Positions 16,896-28,204 are shown, numbered from the stretch's first letter. The stretch: 64,000 nucleotides of DNA from Pseudomonas sp. MRSN 12121 (GCF_000931465.1 NZ_CP010892.1:1302001-1366000), one strand, 5' to 3'. Notes: generated by a model from the sequence alone, not told the origin. Made by a program: numbers and translations.

Positions 16896-18095
16896 TTATT
16901 TGCGGCGCTGGACGAAATCGCGGATCCGCTCGGCCGCTTCCACGCATTCGGCCAATGGCGCCACCAGGGCCATGCGCACGCGCCCGGCGCCCGGGTTGCT
17001 GCCGTTGACATCGCGCGACAGGTAGGAGCCCGGCACCACGGTCACATGTTCCTGCTCGAACAGGTCACGGCAGAACGCGGTATCGTCGCCGGCCACATTC
17101 GGCCACAGGTAGAAGCTGCCGTCCGGACGCTGTACGTCGAGCACCGGCGCGAGAATCTCCAGCACCGCATCGAACTTCTCGCGATACAGTGCGCGGTTGG
17201 CGCGTACATGCACCTCGTCGTTCCAGGCGGCGATGCTGGCCAGCTGGGTTTGCACTGGCATGGCGCAACCATGGTAGGTGCGGTACAGCAGGAAGCCTTT
17301 GAGGATCTCCGCGTCGCCGGCGACGAAGCCGGAGCGCAGGCCCGGCAGATTGGAGCGCTTGGACAGGCTGTGGAATACCACGCAACGCTTGAAGTCCTGG
17401 CGGCCCAGCTCGGCGCAGGCACTGAGCAGGCCCGGTGGCGGGGTCTGTTCGTCGAAGTACAGCTCGCTGTAGCACTCGTCGGCGGCGATCACGAAATCGT
17501 ACTGGTCGGCCAGGGCGATGAGTTTCTTCAGGGTGTCGATCGGGATCAGCGCGCCGGTCGGGTTGCCCGGCGAGCACAGGAACAGGATCTGGCAACGCTG
17601 CCAGATCTCGGCCGGGACTGCGTCGAAGTCCGGGTTGAAGCCGTTTTCATCCAGGCACGGCAGGTAGTGCGGCTTGGCTCCGGCGAGGAAGGCCGCGCCT
17701 TCGTAGATCTGATAGAAGGGGTTCGGGCTGACCACCAGGGCATCGTCGCCACGGTTGACCACGGTCTGGGTGAAGGCGAACAGCGCCTCGCGGGTGCCGT
17801 TGACCGGCAGCACATGGCGCGCCGGATCGATCCAGCCGTTCGGTACGCCGAAGCGCCGTTCGCACCAGTGGGCGATGGCTTCGCGCAGGGCGGGCAGGCC
17901 CAGGGTCGTCGGATACACCGCCATCTGGTCCAGGTTGCTGGCCAGGGCCTCGGCGACAAAGCTGGGCGAGCGGTGCTTGGGTTCGCCGATGGACAGGGCG
18001 ATCGGGCGCTTGGCCGGATTCGGCTGGACGCCGCCGAGCAGCGCGCGGAGTTTCTCGAACGGGTAGGGCTGCAACTGGTTCAGAGCGTTGTTCAT
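16896..18095 (-). CDS. dapC: succinyldiaminopimelate aminotransferase
   Basis: 399 residues, class I/II PLP aminotransferase. It converts N-succinyl-2-amino-6-ketopimelate to N-succinyl-LL-DAP with glutamate. The PLP lysine is in FHSLSKRSNLPGLRSGF. Other motifs are LSIGEPKHRSP at the N-terminus, CSPGNPTGA and AADECYSELYF. The assignment as DapC rather than a general aminotransferase rests on the SLSKRSNLPGLR signature and on the neighbouring glnD, dapD and dapE genes. glnD lies 39 bp upstream on the same strand. Confidence 0.94.
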   Translation of the reverse strand: MNNALNQLQPYPFEKLRALLGGVQPNPAKRPIALSIGEPKHRSPSFVAEALASNLDQMAVYPTTLGLPALREAIAHWCERRFGVPNGWIDPARHVLPVNGTREALFAFTQTVVNRGDDALVVSPNPFYQIYEGAAFLAGAKPHYLPCLDENGFNPDFDAVPAEIWQRCQILFLCSPGNPTGALIPIDTLKKLIALADQYDFVIAADECYSELYFDEQTPPPGLLSACAELGRQDFKRCVVFHSLSKRSNLPGLRSGFVAGDAEILKGFLLYRTYHGCAMPVQTQLASIAAWNDEVHVRANRALYREKFDAVLEILAPVLDVQRPDGSFYLWPNVAGDDTAFCRDLFEQEHVTVVPGSYLSRDVNGSNPGAGRVRMALVAPLAECVEAAERIRDFVQRRK

Positions 18096-18134
18096 CGGTA
18101 CGGGGTCTCACTCAAAGCGGGTCGTGGCGCCTGG

Positions 18135-20837
18135 TCAGATGTTCAGGCGCGTCAAGGCGGTAGTCGGTTCGTGGCCGACGCTCAGCTGTTCGACGATGGC
18201 GTCCTGCAGGCGGCTGCACAGCTGGGGGTCGGACAGTTGCTGGTTGTGCGCGTCGGTGATGAAGAACACGTCTTCCACGCGCTCGCCCAGGGTGGCGATC
18301 TTGGCGTTCTGCAGCGACAGGTCGAACTCCAGGAAGATCTTGCCGATGCGCGCCAGCAGGCCGGGGCGATCGGGGGCGCTGAGTTCGAGCACCGTCACCG
18401 GGCGCTGGGCGTCGTTGTGGATGGTCACTTGCGGCGGGAAGGCGAAGTGCTTGAGCTGACGCGGTACCCGGCGCTGGATGATGGTCGGGTAGTCGTCAGG
18501 GTTGCGCAGGGCCTCGGTAAGGCCGTCGCGGATCTGTTTGACGCGCTGCGGATTGTTGCCGATCGAGTCGCCATCGTTGTCGAGCACGATATAGGTGTCG
18601 AGGGTGAACTGGCTGCTGGAGGTGATGATCCGGGCGTCGTGGATGTTCAGGTTGAGCTGGTCCATCGCGGCCACGGTCACGGCGAAGAAGTCGTGCTGGT
18701 CGGGGGCGTAGATGAAGATCTGCGTACCGCCCTCGAATTCGCGCTGGGTGGTTTCCTTGATCAGCACCAGCGGCCCGCCGTCGGCCGGCTGCTGGAGGAT
18801 CGCGTCGCTGTGCCAGGCCACGTCGCCAGCGGTGTGGCGCAGGAAGTAGTCGTCGCCCAGTTGCGCCCAGAGCTGCTCGACGTCGTCCGGGTCGGTGCCG
18901 GCGCGCACCAGGATGTCCAGGGCCGCGCTTTGCGTCTGGCGGATCTGCTCTTCGCGGTCCACTGGGTTTTCCAGGCCGCGGCGCAGGGCGCGCTTGGTCT
19001 CGGTGTAGAGCTGGCGCAGCAGGCTGGCGCGCCAGGAGTTCCACAGCGTCGGGTTGGTGGCGTTGATATCGGACACCGTCAGCACATACAGGTAGTCCAG
19101 GCGGGTCTGGTCGACCACGATCTGCGCGAAGTCGTGGATGACCTGCGGGTCGGACAGGTCCTTGCGCTGGGCGGTAGTCGACATCACCAGGTGGTTCTGC
19201 ACCAGCCAGACGATCAGGCGGGTGTCCCACAGCGGCAACTGGTGGCGGATGCAGAAGGCTTCCGCGTCCACCGCGCCGATGTCCGAATGGTCGCCGTGCC
19301 GGCCCTTGCCGATGTCGTGGTACAGCCCGGCCAGGTAGATCAGTTCGGGCTTGGGCAGCTTGGCCATGAGCTTGCTGGCCAGCGGGAATTTCTCCGAAAC
19401 CTGGGTGTACTGCAGTTTGCGCAGGTGCTTGATCAGGTTCAGGGTGTGGAAATCGACCGTATAGATGTGGAACAGGTCGTGTTGCATCTGCCCGACGATG
19501 TGGCCGAACTCCGGCAGGTAGCGCCCGAGAATGCCGTAGCGGTTCATCCGCCGCAGGTTGCGGTGGACGCCGATCTCGCACTTGAACAACTCGATGAACA
19601 GGCTGGTATTGCGGATGTCATGGCGGAAGTCGTCGTCGATCAGGTGACGGTTTTCCTGCAACAGGCGAATGGTGTCGGCGCGTACGCCCTTGATCTCCGG
19701 GTGCTGGGCCATGAGCACGAAGATTTCCAGCATGGCGAACGGCGTGCGTCGGAACACATTGGCGTTGATCGCTTCGATGTAGCCGTCATGCAGCTGGAAC
19801 CGCGAGTTGATCGGCTGCGGCGGTGCTTCGTCTTCCGGGGCGAGGATGACTTCCTCGAAATGCTGGATGATCAGGTCGCTCAACTGGGCGATGCTCATCA
19901 CCACTCGGTAGTACTGCTGCATGAAGCTTTCGATGGCCTGCTTGGCGTCGCTGCCCTCGAAGCCCAGCAACTTGGCGATCGAGCGCTGGTGGTCGAACAG
20001 CAGGCGATCCTCGGCACGCCCGGCCAGCATGTGCAGGGCGTAGCGGACTTTCCACAGGAACTCCTGGGACGAGGCCAGCAGCGTGTTCTCGCTTTCCACC
20101 AGGAAGCCTTCGCCGGCCAGCGCCCGCAGGTTCAGGGTGCCGTACTGGCGCCGGGCGACCCAGAGAATGGTCTGGATGTCCCGCAGGCCGCCAGGTGAGC
20201 CTTTGACGTTGGGTTCCAGGTTGTATTCGGTGTCGTTGTACTTGTGGTGCCGCGCCTTCTGCTCGGCGCGCTTGGCCAGGAAGAAGTCCTTGCTGGGCCA
20301 CATGTGGGCCGTGCTGGTGACATCCAGCATGCGCTGGCGCAGGCGTTCGGGGCCGCAGATGGTGCGGCTTTCCATCAGGTTGGTGACCACCGTCAGGTCG
20401 GCGCGGGCCTCTTCGGCGCATTCCTCCACCGAACGCACGCTTTGCCCGACTTCCAGGCCGATATCCCAGAGCAGCGTCAGGAAGCGTTCGATGGAGTCGC
20501 GGAAGACTTCGTGGTCGGCGCTGTCCAGCAGGATCAGCAGGTCGATGTCCGAATAGGGGTGCAGCTCGCCGCGCCCGTAGCCGCCGACCGCCACCAGGGC
20601 GATATCGGCGTCGTCGCTCCAGTCGAACTGGTCCCAGGCCTTTTGCAGGATGTTGTCGACGAACCAGGCGCGGTCCTCGATGAGCCGGCGGATATCCCGT
20701 CCGTTGCGAAAGCGCGTGTCGAGCACTTCATGTGCCTGACGGATGGCTTTCTTGAAGGCCGCGATAGGGCTTGCCTTCAGGGCCAGTTCCGCCTGGAACT
20801 GGCCGCGGTCGAACAATTCGGGATCCACCTGCGGCAT
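18135..20837 (-). CDS. glnD: [protein-PII] uridylyltransferase / uridylyl-removing enzyme
   Basis: 900 residues, full length. Domains in order: nucleotidyltransferase (about 60-250) with [19 protein letters not shown] supplying the metal aspartates; linker; HD domain (about 455-570) with [18 protein letters not shown]; and two C-terminal ACT domains (about 700-790 and 815-890) that sense glutamine. It modifies PII (GlnB/GlnK) according to glutamine level. It follows map by 46 bp, so map-glnD-dapC probably form an operon. Confidence 0.98.
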   Translation of the reverse strand: MPQVDPELFDRGQFQAELALKASPIAAFKKAIRQAHEVLDTRFRNGRDIRRLIEDRAWFVDNILQKAWDQFDWSDDADIALVAVGGYGRGELHPYSDIDLLILLDSADHEVFRDSIERFLTLLWDIGLEVGQSVRSVEECAEEARADLTVVTNLMESRTICGPERLRQRMLDVTSTAHMWPSKDFFLAKRAEQKARHHKYNDTEYNLEPNVKGSPGGLRDIQTILWVARRQYGTLNLRALAGEGFLVESENTLLASSQEFLWKVRYALHMLAGRAEDRLLFDHQRSIAKLLGFEGSDAKQAIESFMQQYYRVVMSIAQLSDLIIQHFEEVILAPEDEAPPQPINSRFQLHDGYIEAINANVFRRTPFAMLEIFVLMAQHPEIKGVRADTIRLLQENRHLIDDDFRHDIRNTSLFIELFKCEIGVHRNLRRMNRYGILGRYLPEFGHIVGQMQHDLFHIYTVDFHTLNLIKHLRKLQYTQVSEKFPLASKLMAKLPKPELIYLAGLYHDIGKGRHGDHSDIGAVDAEAFCIRHQLPLWDTRLIVWLVQNHLVMSTTAQRKDLSDPQVIHDFAQIVVDQTRLDYLYVLTVSDINATNPTLWNSWRASLLRQLYTETKRALRRGLENPVDREEQIRQTQSAALDILVRAGTDPDDVEQLWAQLGDDYFLRHTAGDVAWHSDAILQQPADGGPLVLIKETTQREFEGGTQIFIYAPDQHDFFAVTVAAMDQLNLNIHDARIITSSSQFTLDTYIVLDNDGDSIGNNPQRVKQIRDGLTEALRNPDDYPTIIQRRVPRQLKHFAFPPQVTIHNDAQRPVTVLELSAPDRPGLLARIGKIFLEFDLSLQNAKIATLGERVEDVFFITDAHNQQLSDPQLCSRLQDAIVEQLSVGHEPTTALTRLNI

Positions 20838-20883
20838 CGATTGGCTTTCCTTCTATCTATAGGGACCGGCGCAGAGGCAGGGA

Positions 20884-21666
20884 TCAGGCCGAAACGCGCG
20901 GGATGGTGTCATCGCTGCGCAGGGTGAAGATCTCATAGCCGGTCTCGGTCACCAGCAGGGTGTGTTCCCACTGCGCGGACAGCTTGCGGTCCTTGGTGAT
21001 CGCGGTCCAGCCATCGCCCAGCACCTTGGTGTCGGCCTTGCCCTGGTTGATCATCGGTTCGATGGTGAAGGTCATGCCGGCCTTCAGCTCCATGCCGGTG
21101 CCGGCGCGGCCGTAATGCAGGATCTGCGGTTCTTCGTGGAACACCTTGCCGATGCCATGGCCGCAGAATTCGCGAACCACCGAAAAGCCGTTCTTCTCGG
21201 CGTGCTTCTGGATCACTTCGCCGATGTCGCCCAGGCGGCAGCCCGGCTTGACCAGTTCGATGGCCTTGTACATGCATTCCTGGGTGATCTGCGACAGACG
21301 CTCGGCCCAGACCGGCACGTTGCCGACGTGGAACATGCGGCTGGTGTCGCCGTGGTAACCGTCCTTGATCACGGTGACGTCGATGTTCAGGGTGTCGCCG
21401 TCCTTCAGCGGCTTCTCGTTCGGGATGCCGTGGCAGACCACGTGGTTGATCGAGGTGCAGATGGACTTGGGGAAACCCTTGTAGTTCAGCGGTGCGGGAA
21501 TCGCCTGCTGCACGTTGACGATGTAGTCGTGGCAGATGCGATCCAGCTCTTCGGTGGTCACGCCGGGTTTGACATGCTCGGCAATCATTTCCAGCACTTC
21601 GGCGGCCAGTTTGCCGGCGACACGCATTTTTGCGATGTCCTCGGGAGTTTTGAGGGTGACGGTCAT
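20884..21666 (-). CDS. map: methionine aminopeptidase, type I
   Basis: 260 residues, type I MetAP. Metal-binding residues lie in VCHGIPNEKPL (substrate His), LNIDVTVIKDGYHGDTSRMF (two Asp), FCGHGIGKVFHEEPQILH (His), MTFTIEPM (Glu) and QWEHTLLVT (Glu). It removes the initiator Met from new proteins. It is divergent from rpsB, the common arrangement in gammaproteobacteria. Confidence 0.98.
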   Translation of the reverse strand: MTVTLKTPEDIAKMRVAGKLAAEVLEMIAEHVKPGVTTEELDRICHDYIVNVQQAIPAPLNYKGFPKSICTSINHVVCHGIPNEKPLKDGDTLNIDVTVIKDGYHGDTSRMFHVGNVPVWAERLSQITQECMYKAIELVKPGCRLGDIGEVIQKHAEKNGFSVVREFCGHGIGKVFHEEPQILHYGRAGTGMELKAGMTFTIEPMINQGKADTKVLGDGWTAITKDRKLSAQWEHTLLVTETGYEIFTLRSDDTIPRVSA

Positions 21667-21902
21667 ACAGGCTCTCTTGACGCTCGGTGGCGCGGATAAA
21701 CACGGAATGGCTTGAAAGCGGCATGCAGGGCGAACCCGCGTGGGTGGCGTCGCGCTTTCAAAAGCCGCAAAGAGGCGATTCTAACAGAGCCCCGGGGCAA
21801 ATCTGAGGCTCTATGCATCGCTTCTTTCTATAACAGTGGAGCATTCTGGCCCGATTCCAGGGGCGGAGCAAAAAGGCGCGGTGGGGGAGATGAGAATCCG
21901 GG

Positions 21903-21931
21903 TTCCGTTTTTGCCCTTCTTGTGATATAAA
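21903..21931 (+). promoter_or_regulatory. rpsB promoter with extended -10
   Basis: An extended -10 (TGATATAAA; hexamer at 21926-21931) is preceded 17 bp upstream by TTCCGT at 21903-21908. Transcription would begin near 21938, giving a leader of about 130 nt that contains the S2-binding element. Confidence 0.6.
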
Positions 21932-21969
21932 ATGCGCCGCTTTCCGGGGATGCCCCGAAAAGCCTAAAC

Positions 21970-22057
21970 CCACACACGTGTCGACACGATGACCTGGGTG
22001 CCCTCAGCACATGCTGTTGGTTGGTCATTGGGATACGTGGAGGCCTAACCCGACTTA
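21970..22057 (+). ncRNA. rpsB leader, S2 autoregulatory RNA element
   Basis: The leader contains the blocks CACACGTGTCGACACGATGA, GGGTGCCCT and GGGATACGTGGAGGCCTAAC in the order known from the E. coli rpsB leader. There, excess ribosomal protein S2 binds the leader and represses rpsB-tsf. The resemblance is from memory of the enteric leader; the conserved GGGATACGTGGAGGC-TAACCC core is striking. It ends about 14 nt before the rpsB start. Confidence 0.75.
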
Positions 22058-22070
22058 TTAAGGAACTATC

Positions 22071-22811
22071 ATGTCCCAAGTCAACATGCGCGATATGCTG
22101 AAGGCCGGTGTGCACTTCGGTCACCAAACCCGTTACTGGAATCCGAAAATGGGCAAGTACATTTTCGGCGCGCGCAACAAGATCCACATCATCAACCTTG
22201 AAAAAACCCTGCCAATGTTCAACGAAGCTCTGACCTTCGTAGAGCGCCTGGCTCAGGGCAAAAACAAGATTCTGTTCGTCGGCACCAAGCGTTCCGCTGG
22301 CAAGATCGTTGCTGAAGAAGCAGCACGTTGCGGTTCGCCGTACGTCGATCACCGCTGGTTGGGCGGCATGCTGACCAACTACAAGACCATCCGTGCTTCC
22401 ATCAAGCGTCTGCGCGACCTGGAAGTTCAGTCGGAAGACGGCACCTTCGCCAAGCTGACCAAGAAAGAAGCGCTGATGCGTTCTCGCGACCTGGAAAAGC
22501 TGGATCGCAGCCTGGGTGGTATCAAGGACATGGGCGGTCTGCCTGACGCACTGTTCGTGATCGACGTTGACCACGAGCGCATCGCAATCACCGAAGCCAA
22601 CAAGCTGGGCATCCCGGTCATCGGCGTTGTCGATACCAACAGCAGCCCGGAAGGCGTTGACTACATCATCCCAGGCAACGATGACGCCATTCGCGCCATC
22701 CAGCTGTACATGGGTTCGATGGCTGACGCCGTGATCCGTGGCCGCAACAACGTTGCCGGCGGCACCGAAGTATTCGCTGAAGACGCTCAAGCGCCGGCAG
22801 CTGAAGCCTGA
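22071..22811 (+). CDS. rpsB: 30S ribosomal protein S2
   Basis: 246 residues with the S2 signature [20 protein letters not shown] at the start and [17 protein letters not shown] mid-protein. The C-terminus is Ala/Glu-rich. It is preceded by the conserved leader and followed by a strong terminator, so transcription into tsf is only partial. Confidence 0.99.
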   Translation: MSQVNMRDMLKAGVHFGHQTRYWNPKMGKYIFGARNKIHIINLEKTLPMFNEALTFVERLAQGKNKILFVGTKRSAGKIVAEEAARCGSPYVDHRWLGGMLTNYKTIRASIKRLRDLEVQSEDGTFAKLTKKEALMRSRDLEKLDRSLGGIKDMGGLPDALFVIDVDHERIAITEANKLGIPVIGVVDTNSSPEGVDYIIPGNDDAIRAIQLYMGSMADAVIRGRNNVAGGTEVFAEDAQAPAAEA

Positions 22812-22840
22812 GTAACTGACGCTTAGCGTTTACTCAGTAC

Positions 22841-22869
22841 GCAAAAAGGGGGCTAGGCCCCCTTTTTGC
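22841..22869 (+). terminator. intrinsic terminator after rpsB
   Basis: Perfect 13-bp arms GCAAAAAGGGGGC and GCCCCCTTTTTGC enclose a TAG loop. The U-run is within the second arm. It likely attenuates read-through from rpsB to tsf and may also work on the other strand. Confidence 0.9.
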
Positions 22870-23015
22870 CACCTCGAAAATCATTTATCGATGGCGCCCC
22901 TGCAGTTCTTGTCATGTGTGGCGGCTATCAAGGGTTTTCGAGAGCGGAGCTCAAGAATTGATCGCCCGTTCAGTCGGGTGGAATGGTTGAAAACCTATCC
23001 AAGAGGAATTTGAAA

Positions 23016-23879
23016 ATGGCAGAGATTACTGCAGCGTTGGTTAAAGAACTGCGCGAGCGTACCGGCGAAGGCATGATGGACTGCAAGAAAGCCTTGACCA
23101 AGGCTGGCGGCGATATCGAAAAAGCCATTGACGATATGCGCGCTTCGGGCGCCATCAAGGCTGCCAAGAAGGCTGGCAACGTTGCCGCTGAAGGCGCTAT
23201 CGCCATCAAGGCCGACGACAAGTCCGCGGTCATCCTGGAAGTGAACTCGCAGACCGACTTCCTGGCTCTGCAGGACGACTTCAAGAACTTCGTGGCTGCC
23301 AGCGTTGAAAAAGCCTTTGCTGACAAGCTGACCGACGCCGCTCCGCTGATCGCTTCGCAAGAAGCCGCTCGTGAAGCGCTGGTTGCCAAAGTAGGCGAGA
23401 ACGTCAACATCCGTCGTCTGACCCGCATCGAAGGCGACGTTGTCGGTTCGTACCTGCACGGCAACAAGATCGGTGTTGTGGTCGCCCTGAAAGGCGGCGA
23501 CGTCGAGCTGGCCAAAGACATCGCGATGCACGTAGCGGCAAGCAACCCTGAGTTCCTGCTGCCTTCGCAAGTTTCCGCTGAAGCCATCGAGCGCGAGAAA
23601 GCCGTGTTCATGCAGCTGAACGAAGACAAGATCAAAGGCAAGCCTGAAAACATCGTTGAAAACATGGTCAAGGGCCGTATCGCCAAGTTCCTGGCTGAAG
23701 CGAGCCTGGTTGAGCAGGCGTTCGTCAAGAACCCTGAAATCAAGGTCGGCGAGCTGGCCAAGAAAGGCGGCGCTGAAATCGTTTCCTTCACCTACTTCAA
23801 GGTAGGCGAAGGCATCGAGAAGCCGGTCGACAACTTCGCTGAAGAAGTTGCTGCCCAGCTGGCTGCCGCCAAGCAGTAA
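23016..23879 (+). CDS. tsf: elongation factor Ts
   Basis: 287 residues: N-terminal UBA-like helix bundle ([27 protein letters not shown]), then the core dimerisation domain with [15 protein letters not shown] motif ([18 protein letters not shown]). It exchanges GDP for GTP on EF-Tu. The ATG at 23016 is preceded by AAGAGGAATTTG. An in-frame ATG 11 codons upstream (22983) lacks conservation with EF-Ts N-termini. Confidence 0.99.
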   Translation: MAEITAALVKELRERTGEGMMDCKKALTKAGGDIEKAIDDMRASGAIKAAKKAGNVAAEGAIAIKADDKSAVILEVNSQTDFLALQDDFKNFVAASVEKAFADKLTDAAPLIASQEAAREALVAKVGENVNIRRLTRIEGDVVGSYLHGNKIGVVVALKGGDVELAKDIAMHVAASNPEFLLPSQVSAEAIEREKAVFMQLNEDKIKGKPENIVENMVKGRIAKFLAEASLVEQAFVKNPEIKVGELAKKGGAEIVSFTYFKVGEGIEKPVDNFAEEVAAQLAAAKQ

Positions 23880-23901
23880 GACAGTCTTTCAACTGTCGCC
23901 G

Positions 23902-23937
23902 AAAGAGGCTGCCCGCTCACGCGCGCAGCCTCTTTTC
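23902..23937 (+). terminator. intrinsic terminator after tsf
   Basis: Arms AAAGAGGCTGC and GCAGCCTCTTT close a 12-nt loop and run into TTTTC. The next gene, pyrH, starts 149 bp later and probably has its own promoter. Confidence 0.88.
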
Positions 23938-24086
23938 AAATGGGGCAATCAATTTAATGGATTGCTTTCGGAACCGGCTTACAAAGTCGTGTTCTGATGG
24001 CGCTGTGACAGCGTCAAGCTAGAGTGAACGCAGGCTGCAAACAGCTTGCAGAGAATTTTTAAAATACGCCGCAGGAGAGATTCGCA

Positions 24087-24830
24087 ATGGCTCAGCAGGG
24101 CAGTGGTTATCAAGCTCGCTATAAACGCATTCTACTCAAGCTTAGCGGCGAGGCCCTGATGGGCTCGGAAGAGTTCGGGATCGACCCTAAGGTGCTGGAC
24201 CGCATGGCACTGGAAGTCGGCCAACTGGTTGGAATCGGCGTTCAGGTTGGTCTGGTCATCGGTGGTGGCAACCTGTTCCGTGGTGCGGCGCTCAGCGCGG
24301 CCGGCATGGATCGGGTAACGGGCGACCACATGGGCATGCTGGCCACTGTGATGAACGGCCTGGCCATGCGCGACGCACTGGAACGTGCGAATATCTCGGC
24401 CATCGTCATGTCGGCCATTTCCATGGTGGGCGTGACCGATCACTATGACCGTCGCAAGGCGATGCGTCATCTGAACTCCAAGGAAGTGGTGATCTTCGCG
24501 GCCGGCACCGGCAACCCGTTCTTCACGACCGACTCCGCGGCCTGCCTGCGAGCGATCGAGATCGATGCCGACGTCGTGCTCAAGGCAACCAAGGTCGATG
24601 GCGTGTACACCGCAGACCCATTCAAAGACCCGCATGCCGAGAAGTTCGATCATCTGACTTACGATGAAGTGCTGGATCGCAAGCTGGGTGTCATGGACCT
24701 GACGGCGATCTGCCTGTGTCGCGACCATAAGATGCCGTTGCGCGTATTTAACATGAACAAGCCCGGTGCCCTGCTGAACATCGTTCACGGCGGCGCTGAA
24801 GGAACCCTGATCGAGGAAGGCGAACAATGA
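24087..24830 (+). CDS. pyrH: UMP kinase
   Basis: 247 residues, bacterial UMP kinase of the amino acid kinase family. Motifs: [10 protein letters not shown] near the start, [27 protein letters not shown] and [16 protein letters not shown]. It phosphorylates UMP to UDP. The stop overlaps the frr start by 4 bp (ATGA), so frr is translationally coupled. A good AGGAGAG ribosome site precedes the ATG. Confidence 0.99.
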   Translation: MAQQGSGYQARYKRILLKLSGEALMGSEEFGIDPKVLDRMALEVGQLVGIGVQVGLVIGGGNLFRGAALSAAGMDRVTGDHMGMLATVMNGLAMRDALERANISAIVMSAISMVGVTDHYDRRKAMRHLNSKEVVIFAAGTGNPFFTTDSAACLRAIEIDADVVLKATKVDGVYTADPFKDPHAEKFDHLTYDEVLDRKLGVMDLTAICLCRDHKMPLRVFNMNKPGALLNIVHGGAEGTLIEEGEQ

Positions 24831-25384
24831 TCAACGAAATCAAGAAAGACGCTCAGGAACGCATGAAGAAGAGCCTGGAATCCCTGGCCCATGCGTTCGG
24901 CCAGATCCGTACTGGCAAGGCGCACCCAAGCATCCTGGGCAGCGTGATGGTGCCTTACTACGGCACCGACACGCCGTTGAGCGGCGTTGCCAACGTGACG
25001 GTAAAAGACTCCCAGACCCTGCAGGTTGTGCCGTTCGAGCGCAACATGCTGGCGGCGATCGACAAGGCCATCGGCAGTGCCGGCCTGAACCTCAATCCGA
25101 CCAACCTGGGCGAGCTGCTGCTGATCAAGATGGCGCCGCTGACCGAGGAAACCCGCAAGGGCTTCACCAAGCAGGCGCGCGCCGCCGCCGAAGACGCGCG
25201 GGTTGCCGTGCGCAACATTCGTCGCGATGCCCTGGGCGAGCTGAAGAAGCTGACCAAGGACAAGGCGATCAGTGAAGACGAAGAGCGCCGTGGCGGTGCC
25301 GAAATCGACAAGCTGATCAAGGAATTCGAAGCGCAGATCGCCAAGGCGACCGAAGAAAAAGAAAAGGACCTGATGGCCGTATAA
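24827..25384 (+). CDS. frr: ribosome recycling factor
   Basis: 185 residues, the typical RRF length, with coiled-coil domain I at both ends and the small beta domain in the middle ([20 protein letters not shown]). The conserved C-terminal region is [22 protein letters not shown] (here [20 protein letters not shown]). With EF-G it splits post-termination ribosomes. Confidence 0.99.
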   Translation: MINEIKKDAQERMKKSLESLAHAFGQIRTGKAHPSILGSVMVPYYGTDTPLSGVANVTVKDSQTLQVVPFERNMLAAIDKAIGSAGLNLNPTNLGELLLIKMAPLTEETRKGFTKQARAAAEDARVAVRNIRRDALGELKKLTKDKAISEDEERRGGAEIDKLIKEFEAQIAKATEEKEKDLMAV

Positions 25385-25401
25385 GGGGTCAGGACGTTTT
25401 C

Positions 25402-26157
25402 ATGGACAAGACCAAGCAGTCTGTACCGTCTTCAGTGCCACGCCACGTCGCGATCATCATGGACGGGAACAATCGCTGGGCGAAAAAACGCTTTATGCCG
25501 GGTGTCGCCGGGCATAAAGCGGGGGTCGACGCTGTTCGGGCGGTCATCGAGGTGTGTGCCGAGGCCAAGGTCGAGGTGCTGACCCTGTTCGCCTTCTCCA
25601 GTGAAAACTGGCAGCGTCCGGCCGATGAAGTCAGCGCCTTGATGGATCTGTTCTTCAAGGCGTTGCGGCGAGAGGCCAAGCGTCTCAACGAAAACAACAT
25701 CAGCCTGCGCATCATCGGCGACCGTTCGCGTTTCCATCCCGAGTTGCAGGCTGCGATGCGCGAAGCGGAAGCGATGACCGCGGGCAGTGACCGCTTCATC
25801 CTGCAGATCGCCGCCAATTATGGCGGTCAGTGGGATATTGCCCAGGCCGCCCAGCGCCTGGCGCGGGAAGTCCAGGCCGGGCATCTGCGCCCCGACGACA
25901 TCACTCCCGAGCTGTTGCAAACCTGTCTGGCCACCGGCGACCTGCCGTTGCCGGACCTGTGCATTCGTACCGGGGGCGAGCACCGCATCAGTAACTTCCT
26001 GCTGTGGCAGCTGGCCTACGCCGAGCTGTATTTCTCCGACCTGTTCTGGCCGGACTTCAAACACGATGCCATGCGCGCCGCGCTGGCCGATTACGCTTCC
26101 CGCCAGCGTCGCTTCGGTAAAACGAGCGAGCAGGTCGAGGCTGGAGCCCGGGTTTAA
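25402..26157 (+). CDS. uppS: (2Z,6E)-undecaprenyl diphosphate synthase
   Basis: 251 residues, cis-prenyltransferase. The pyrophosphate-binding loop is VAIIMDGNNRWAKKRFMPGVAGHKAG (catalytic Asp after IIM). FAFSSENWQRP and RTGGEHRISNFLLWQ are also conserved. It extends farnesyl diphosphate to C55 undecaprenyl diphosphate, the lipid carrier for peptidoglycan and O-antigen. The TAA stop shares its last base with the cdsA start (TAATG). Confidence 0.98.
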   Translation: MDKTKQSVPSSVPRHVAIIMDGNNRWAKKRFMPGVAGHKAGVDAVRAVIEVCAEAKVEVLTLFAFSSENWQRPADEVSALMDLFFKALRREAKRLNENNISLRIIGDRSRFHPELQAAMREAEAMTAGSDRFILQIAANYGGQWDIAQAAQRLAREVQAGHLRPDDITPELLQTCLATGDLPLPDLCIRTGGEHRISNFLLWQLAYAELYFSDLFWPDFKHDAMRAALADYASRQRRFGKTSEQVEAGARV

Positions 26158-26963
26158 TGCTCAAACAACGAATCATCACTGCGCTGATCCTGCTGCCGAT
26201 CGCCTTGTGCGGTTTTTTCCTGCTCGAAGGTTCTGCCTTTGCCCTGTTTATCGGGCTGGTGGTGACCCTTGGGGCCTGGGAGTGGGCGCGCCTGGCGGGC
26301 TTCGAGGCCCAGGCACCGCGTGTCGCCTATGCGCTAGTGGTCGCCTTGCTGCTGTTCCTGATGCACTTGCTGCCAGGCATTGCGCCCTGGGCGCTGGGGG
26401 CGGCAGTGCTCTGGTGGGGGCTGGCGACGTTCCTGGTGCTCACCTATCCGCGTAGCAGCGGACATTGGGCCGGCGCCGCGGCCAAGCTGGTGATCGGCCT
26501 GCTGATCCTGTTGCCGGCCTGGCAGGGCCTGGTCTTCATCAAGCAGCAGCCCTCGGGCAACTGGTTGATCATGGCGGTGATGGTGCTGGTCTGGGGGGCG
26601 GATGTCGGTGCCTATTTTTCCGGCAAGGCTTTCGGCAAGCGCAAGCTGGCGCCGCAGGTCAGCCCGGGCAAGAGCTGGGAAGGGGTGTACGGCGGCCTGC
26701 TGCTGAGCCTGGTGATCACCCTGGTGGTCGGCCTGGTCGCGGGCTGGTCTGTCGGACAGCTCATCCTCGGCTTGCTGGGGGCGGCTGTGGTGGTCTTTAT
26801 CTCGGTGGTGGGCGACCTGACCGAAAGCATGTTCAAGCGCCAGTCGGGGATCAAGGACAGCAGCAACCTGCTGCCAGGGCATGGCGGTGTGCTCGATCGT
26901 ATCGACAGCCTGACCGCGGCCATTCCGGTATTTGCCGTGCTGCTGTGGATGGCTGCGCTGTGA
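26157..26963 (+). CDS. cdsA: phosphatidate cytidylyltransferase
   Basis: 268 residues, about eight membrane helices. The family signature is [33 protein letters not shown], read here in two parts: [11 protein letters not shown] and [19 protein letters not shown]. It makes CDP-diacylglycerol from phosphatidic acid and CTP. It overlaps the dxr GTG start by 4 bp. Confidence 0.97.
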   Translation: MLKQRIITALILLPIALCGFFLLEGSAFALFIGLVVTLGAWEWARLAGFEAQAPRVAYALVVALLLFLMHLLPGIAPWALGAAVLWWGLATFLVLTYPRSSGHWAGAAAKLVIGLLILLPAWQGLVFIKQQPSGNWLIMAVMVLVWGADVGAYFSGKAFGKRKLAPQVSPGKSWEGVYGGLLLSLVITLVVGLVAGWSVGQLILGLLGAAVVVFISVVGDLTESMFKRQSGIKDSSNLLPGHGGVLDRIDSLTAAIPVFAVLLWMAAL

Positions 26964-28150
26964 GTCGCCCGCAACAGATTACGGTGCTTGGGGCGACAGG
27001 CTCCATTGGCTTGAGCACCCTGGATGTCATCGCGCGTCATCCCGAGCGTTATCAGGTCTTCGCCCTGAGCGGTTTCAGTCGTCTGTCCGAATTGCTGGCG
27101 CTGTGCATCCGCCATGCCCCGCGTTTTGCCGTGGTCCCCCATGTCGCTGCCGCGCGTAGCCTGCAGGATGATTTGCGCAATGCCGGTTCGCCCACTCGAG
27201 TGCTGGTGGGCGAGGAGGGGCTGTGCGAGGTGGCATCGGCTCCTGAAGTCGATGCGGTCATGGCGGCTATTGTCGGGGCGGCAGGGCTGCGTCCGACCCT
27301 GGCCGCTGTCGAGGCGGGCAAGAAAATCCTGCTGGCCAATAAAGAAGCGCTGGTCATGTCCGGCGCCTTGTTCATGCAAGCGGTGGGCAAGAGTGGTTCG
27401 GTACTGCTGCCGATCGATAGCGAGCACAACGCCATCTTCCAGTGCATGCCTGCGGACTTTTCCCGCGGCCTGAGCAATGTGGGTGTGCGGCGCATCCTGC
27501 TGACCGCCTCCGGCGGCCCGTTCCGGCAAACCCCGCTGGCGGAGCTGGAGCAGGTAACGCCCGAACAGGCGTGTGCCCACCCCAACTGGTCCATGGGGCG
27601 CAAGATTTCCGTGGATTCGGCGAGCATGATGAACAAGGGGCTCGAGCTGATCGAGGCCTGCTGGCTATTCGATGCCCGGCCCGCCCAGGTCGAGGTGGTG
27701 ATTCACCCGCAAAGCGTGATTCACTCGCTGGTCGACTATGTGGATGGCTCGGTGCTGGCGCAATTGGGCAACCCGGACATGCGCACCCCGATCGCCAATG
27801 CTCTGGCCTGGCCCGAGCGGATCGACTCCGGGGTGCCGCCGCTGGATCTGTTCGCCGTGGCGCGCCTGGACTTCCAGGCCCCCGATGAAGAGCGTTTCCC
27901 TTGTCTGCGCCTGGCGCGCCAGGCGGCCGAAGCCGGTAACAGTGCTCCGGCGATGTTGAACGCTGCCAATGAGGTGGCGGTCGCAGCGTTTCTCGAGCGG
28001 CGCATCCGCTACCCCGAGATCGCGAGTATCATCGAGGAAGTTTTAAGCCTTGAGCCGGTGGTCCCGGTCGACGAACTGAGTGCCGTGTTCGCGGCGGACG
28101 CCAAAGCCCGCGCCCTGGCTGAGCAGTGGCTGGGACGCAACGCACGGTAA
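26960..28150 (+). CDS. dxr: 1-deoxy-D-xylulose-5-phosphate reductoisomerase
   Basis: 396 residues from a GTG start that overlaps the cdsA stop (GTGA). The first residues read [17 protein letters not shown], so the NADPH-binding [13 protein letters not shown] motif lies directly at the N-terminus, which fixes the start. [23 protein letters not shown] and [15 protein letters not shown] supply metal and substrate contacts. It commits DXP to the MEP isoprenoid pathway; ispD and ispF of the same pathway lie downstream in this window. Confidence 0.98.
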   Translation: MSRPQQITVLGATGSIGLSTLDVIARHPERYQVFALSGFSRLSELLALCIRHAPRFAVVPHVAAARSLQDDLRNAGSPTRVLVGEEGLCEVASAPEVDAVMAAIVGAAGLRPTLAAVEAGKKILLANKEALVMSGALFMQAVGKSGSVLLPIDSEHNAIFQCMPADFSRGLSNVGVRRILLTASGGPFRQTPLAELEQVTPEQACAHPNWSMGRKISVDSASMMNKGLELIEACWLFDARPAQVEVVIHPQSVIHSLVDYVDGSVLAQLGNPDMRTPIANALAWPERIDSGVPPLDLFAVARLDFQAPDEERFPCLRLARQAAEAGNSAPAMLNAANEVAVAAFLERRIRYPEIASIIEEVLSLEPVVPVDELSAVFAADAKARALAEQWLGRNAR

Positions 28151-28204
28151 CGGTTGCAACAGCCTGGGCGAATCGGCACTGGATTAGGATTGCGGAGAAA
28201 ATAG

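Noticed and set aside
17046..20198. A 1050-codon open frame opposite dapC and glnD
   Set aside because: Shadow of two well-supported genes with clear catalytic motifs; low-complexity composition and no recognisable domain.
21712..21930. A 72-codon open frame in the map-rpsB gap
   Set aside because: No ribosome site, no family resemblance, and it overlaps the rpsB promoter.
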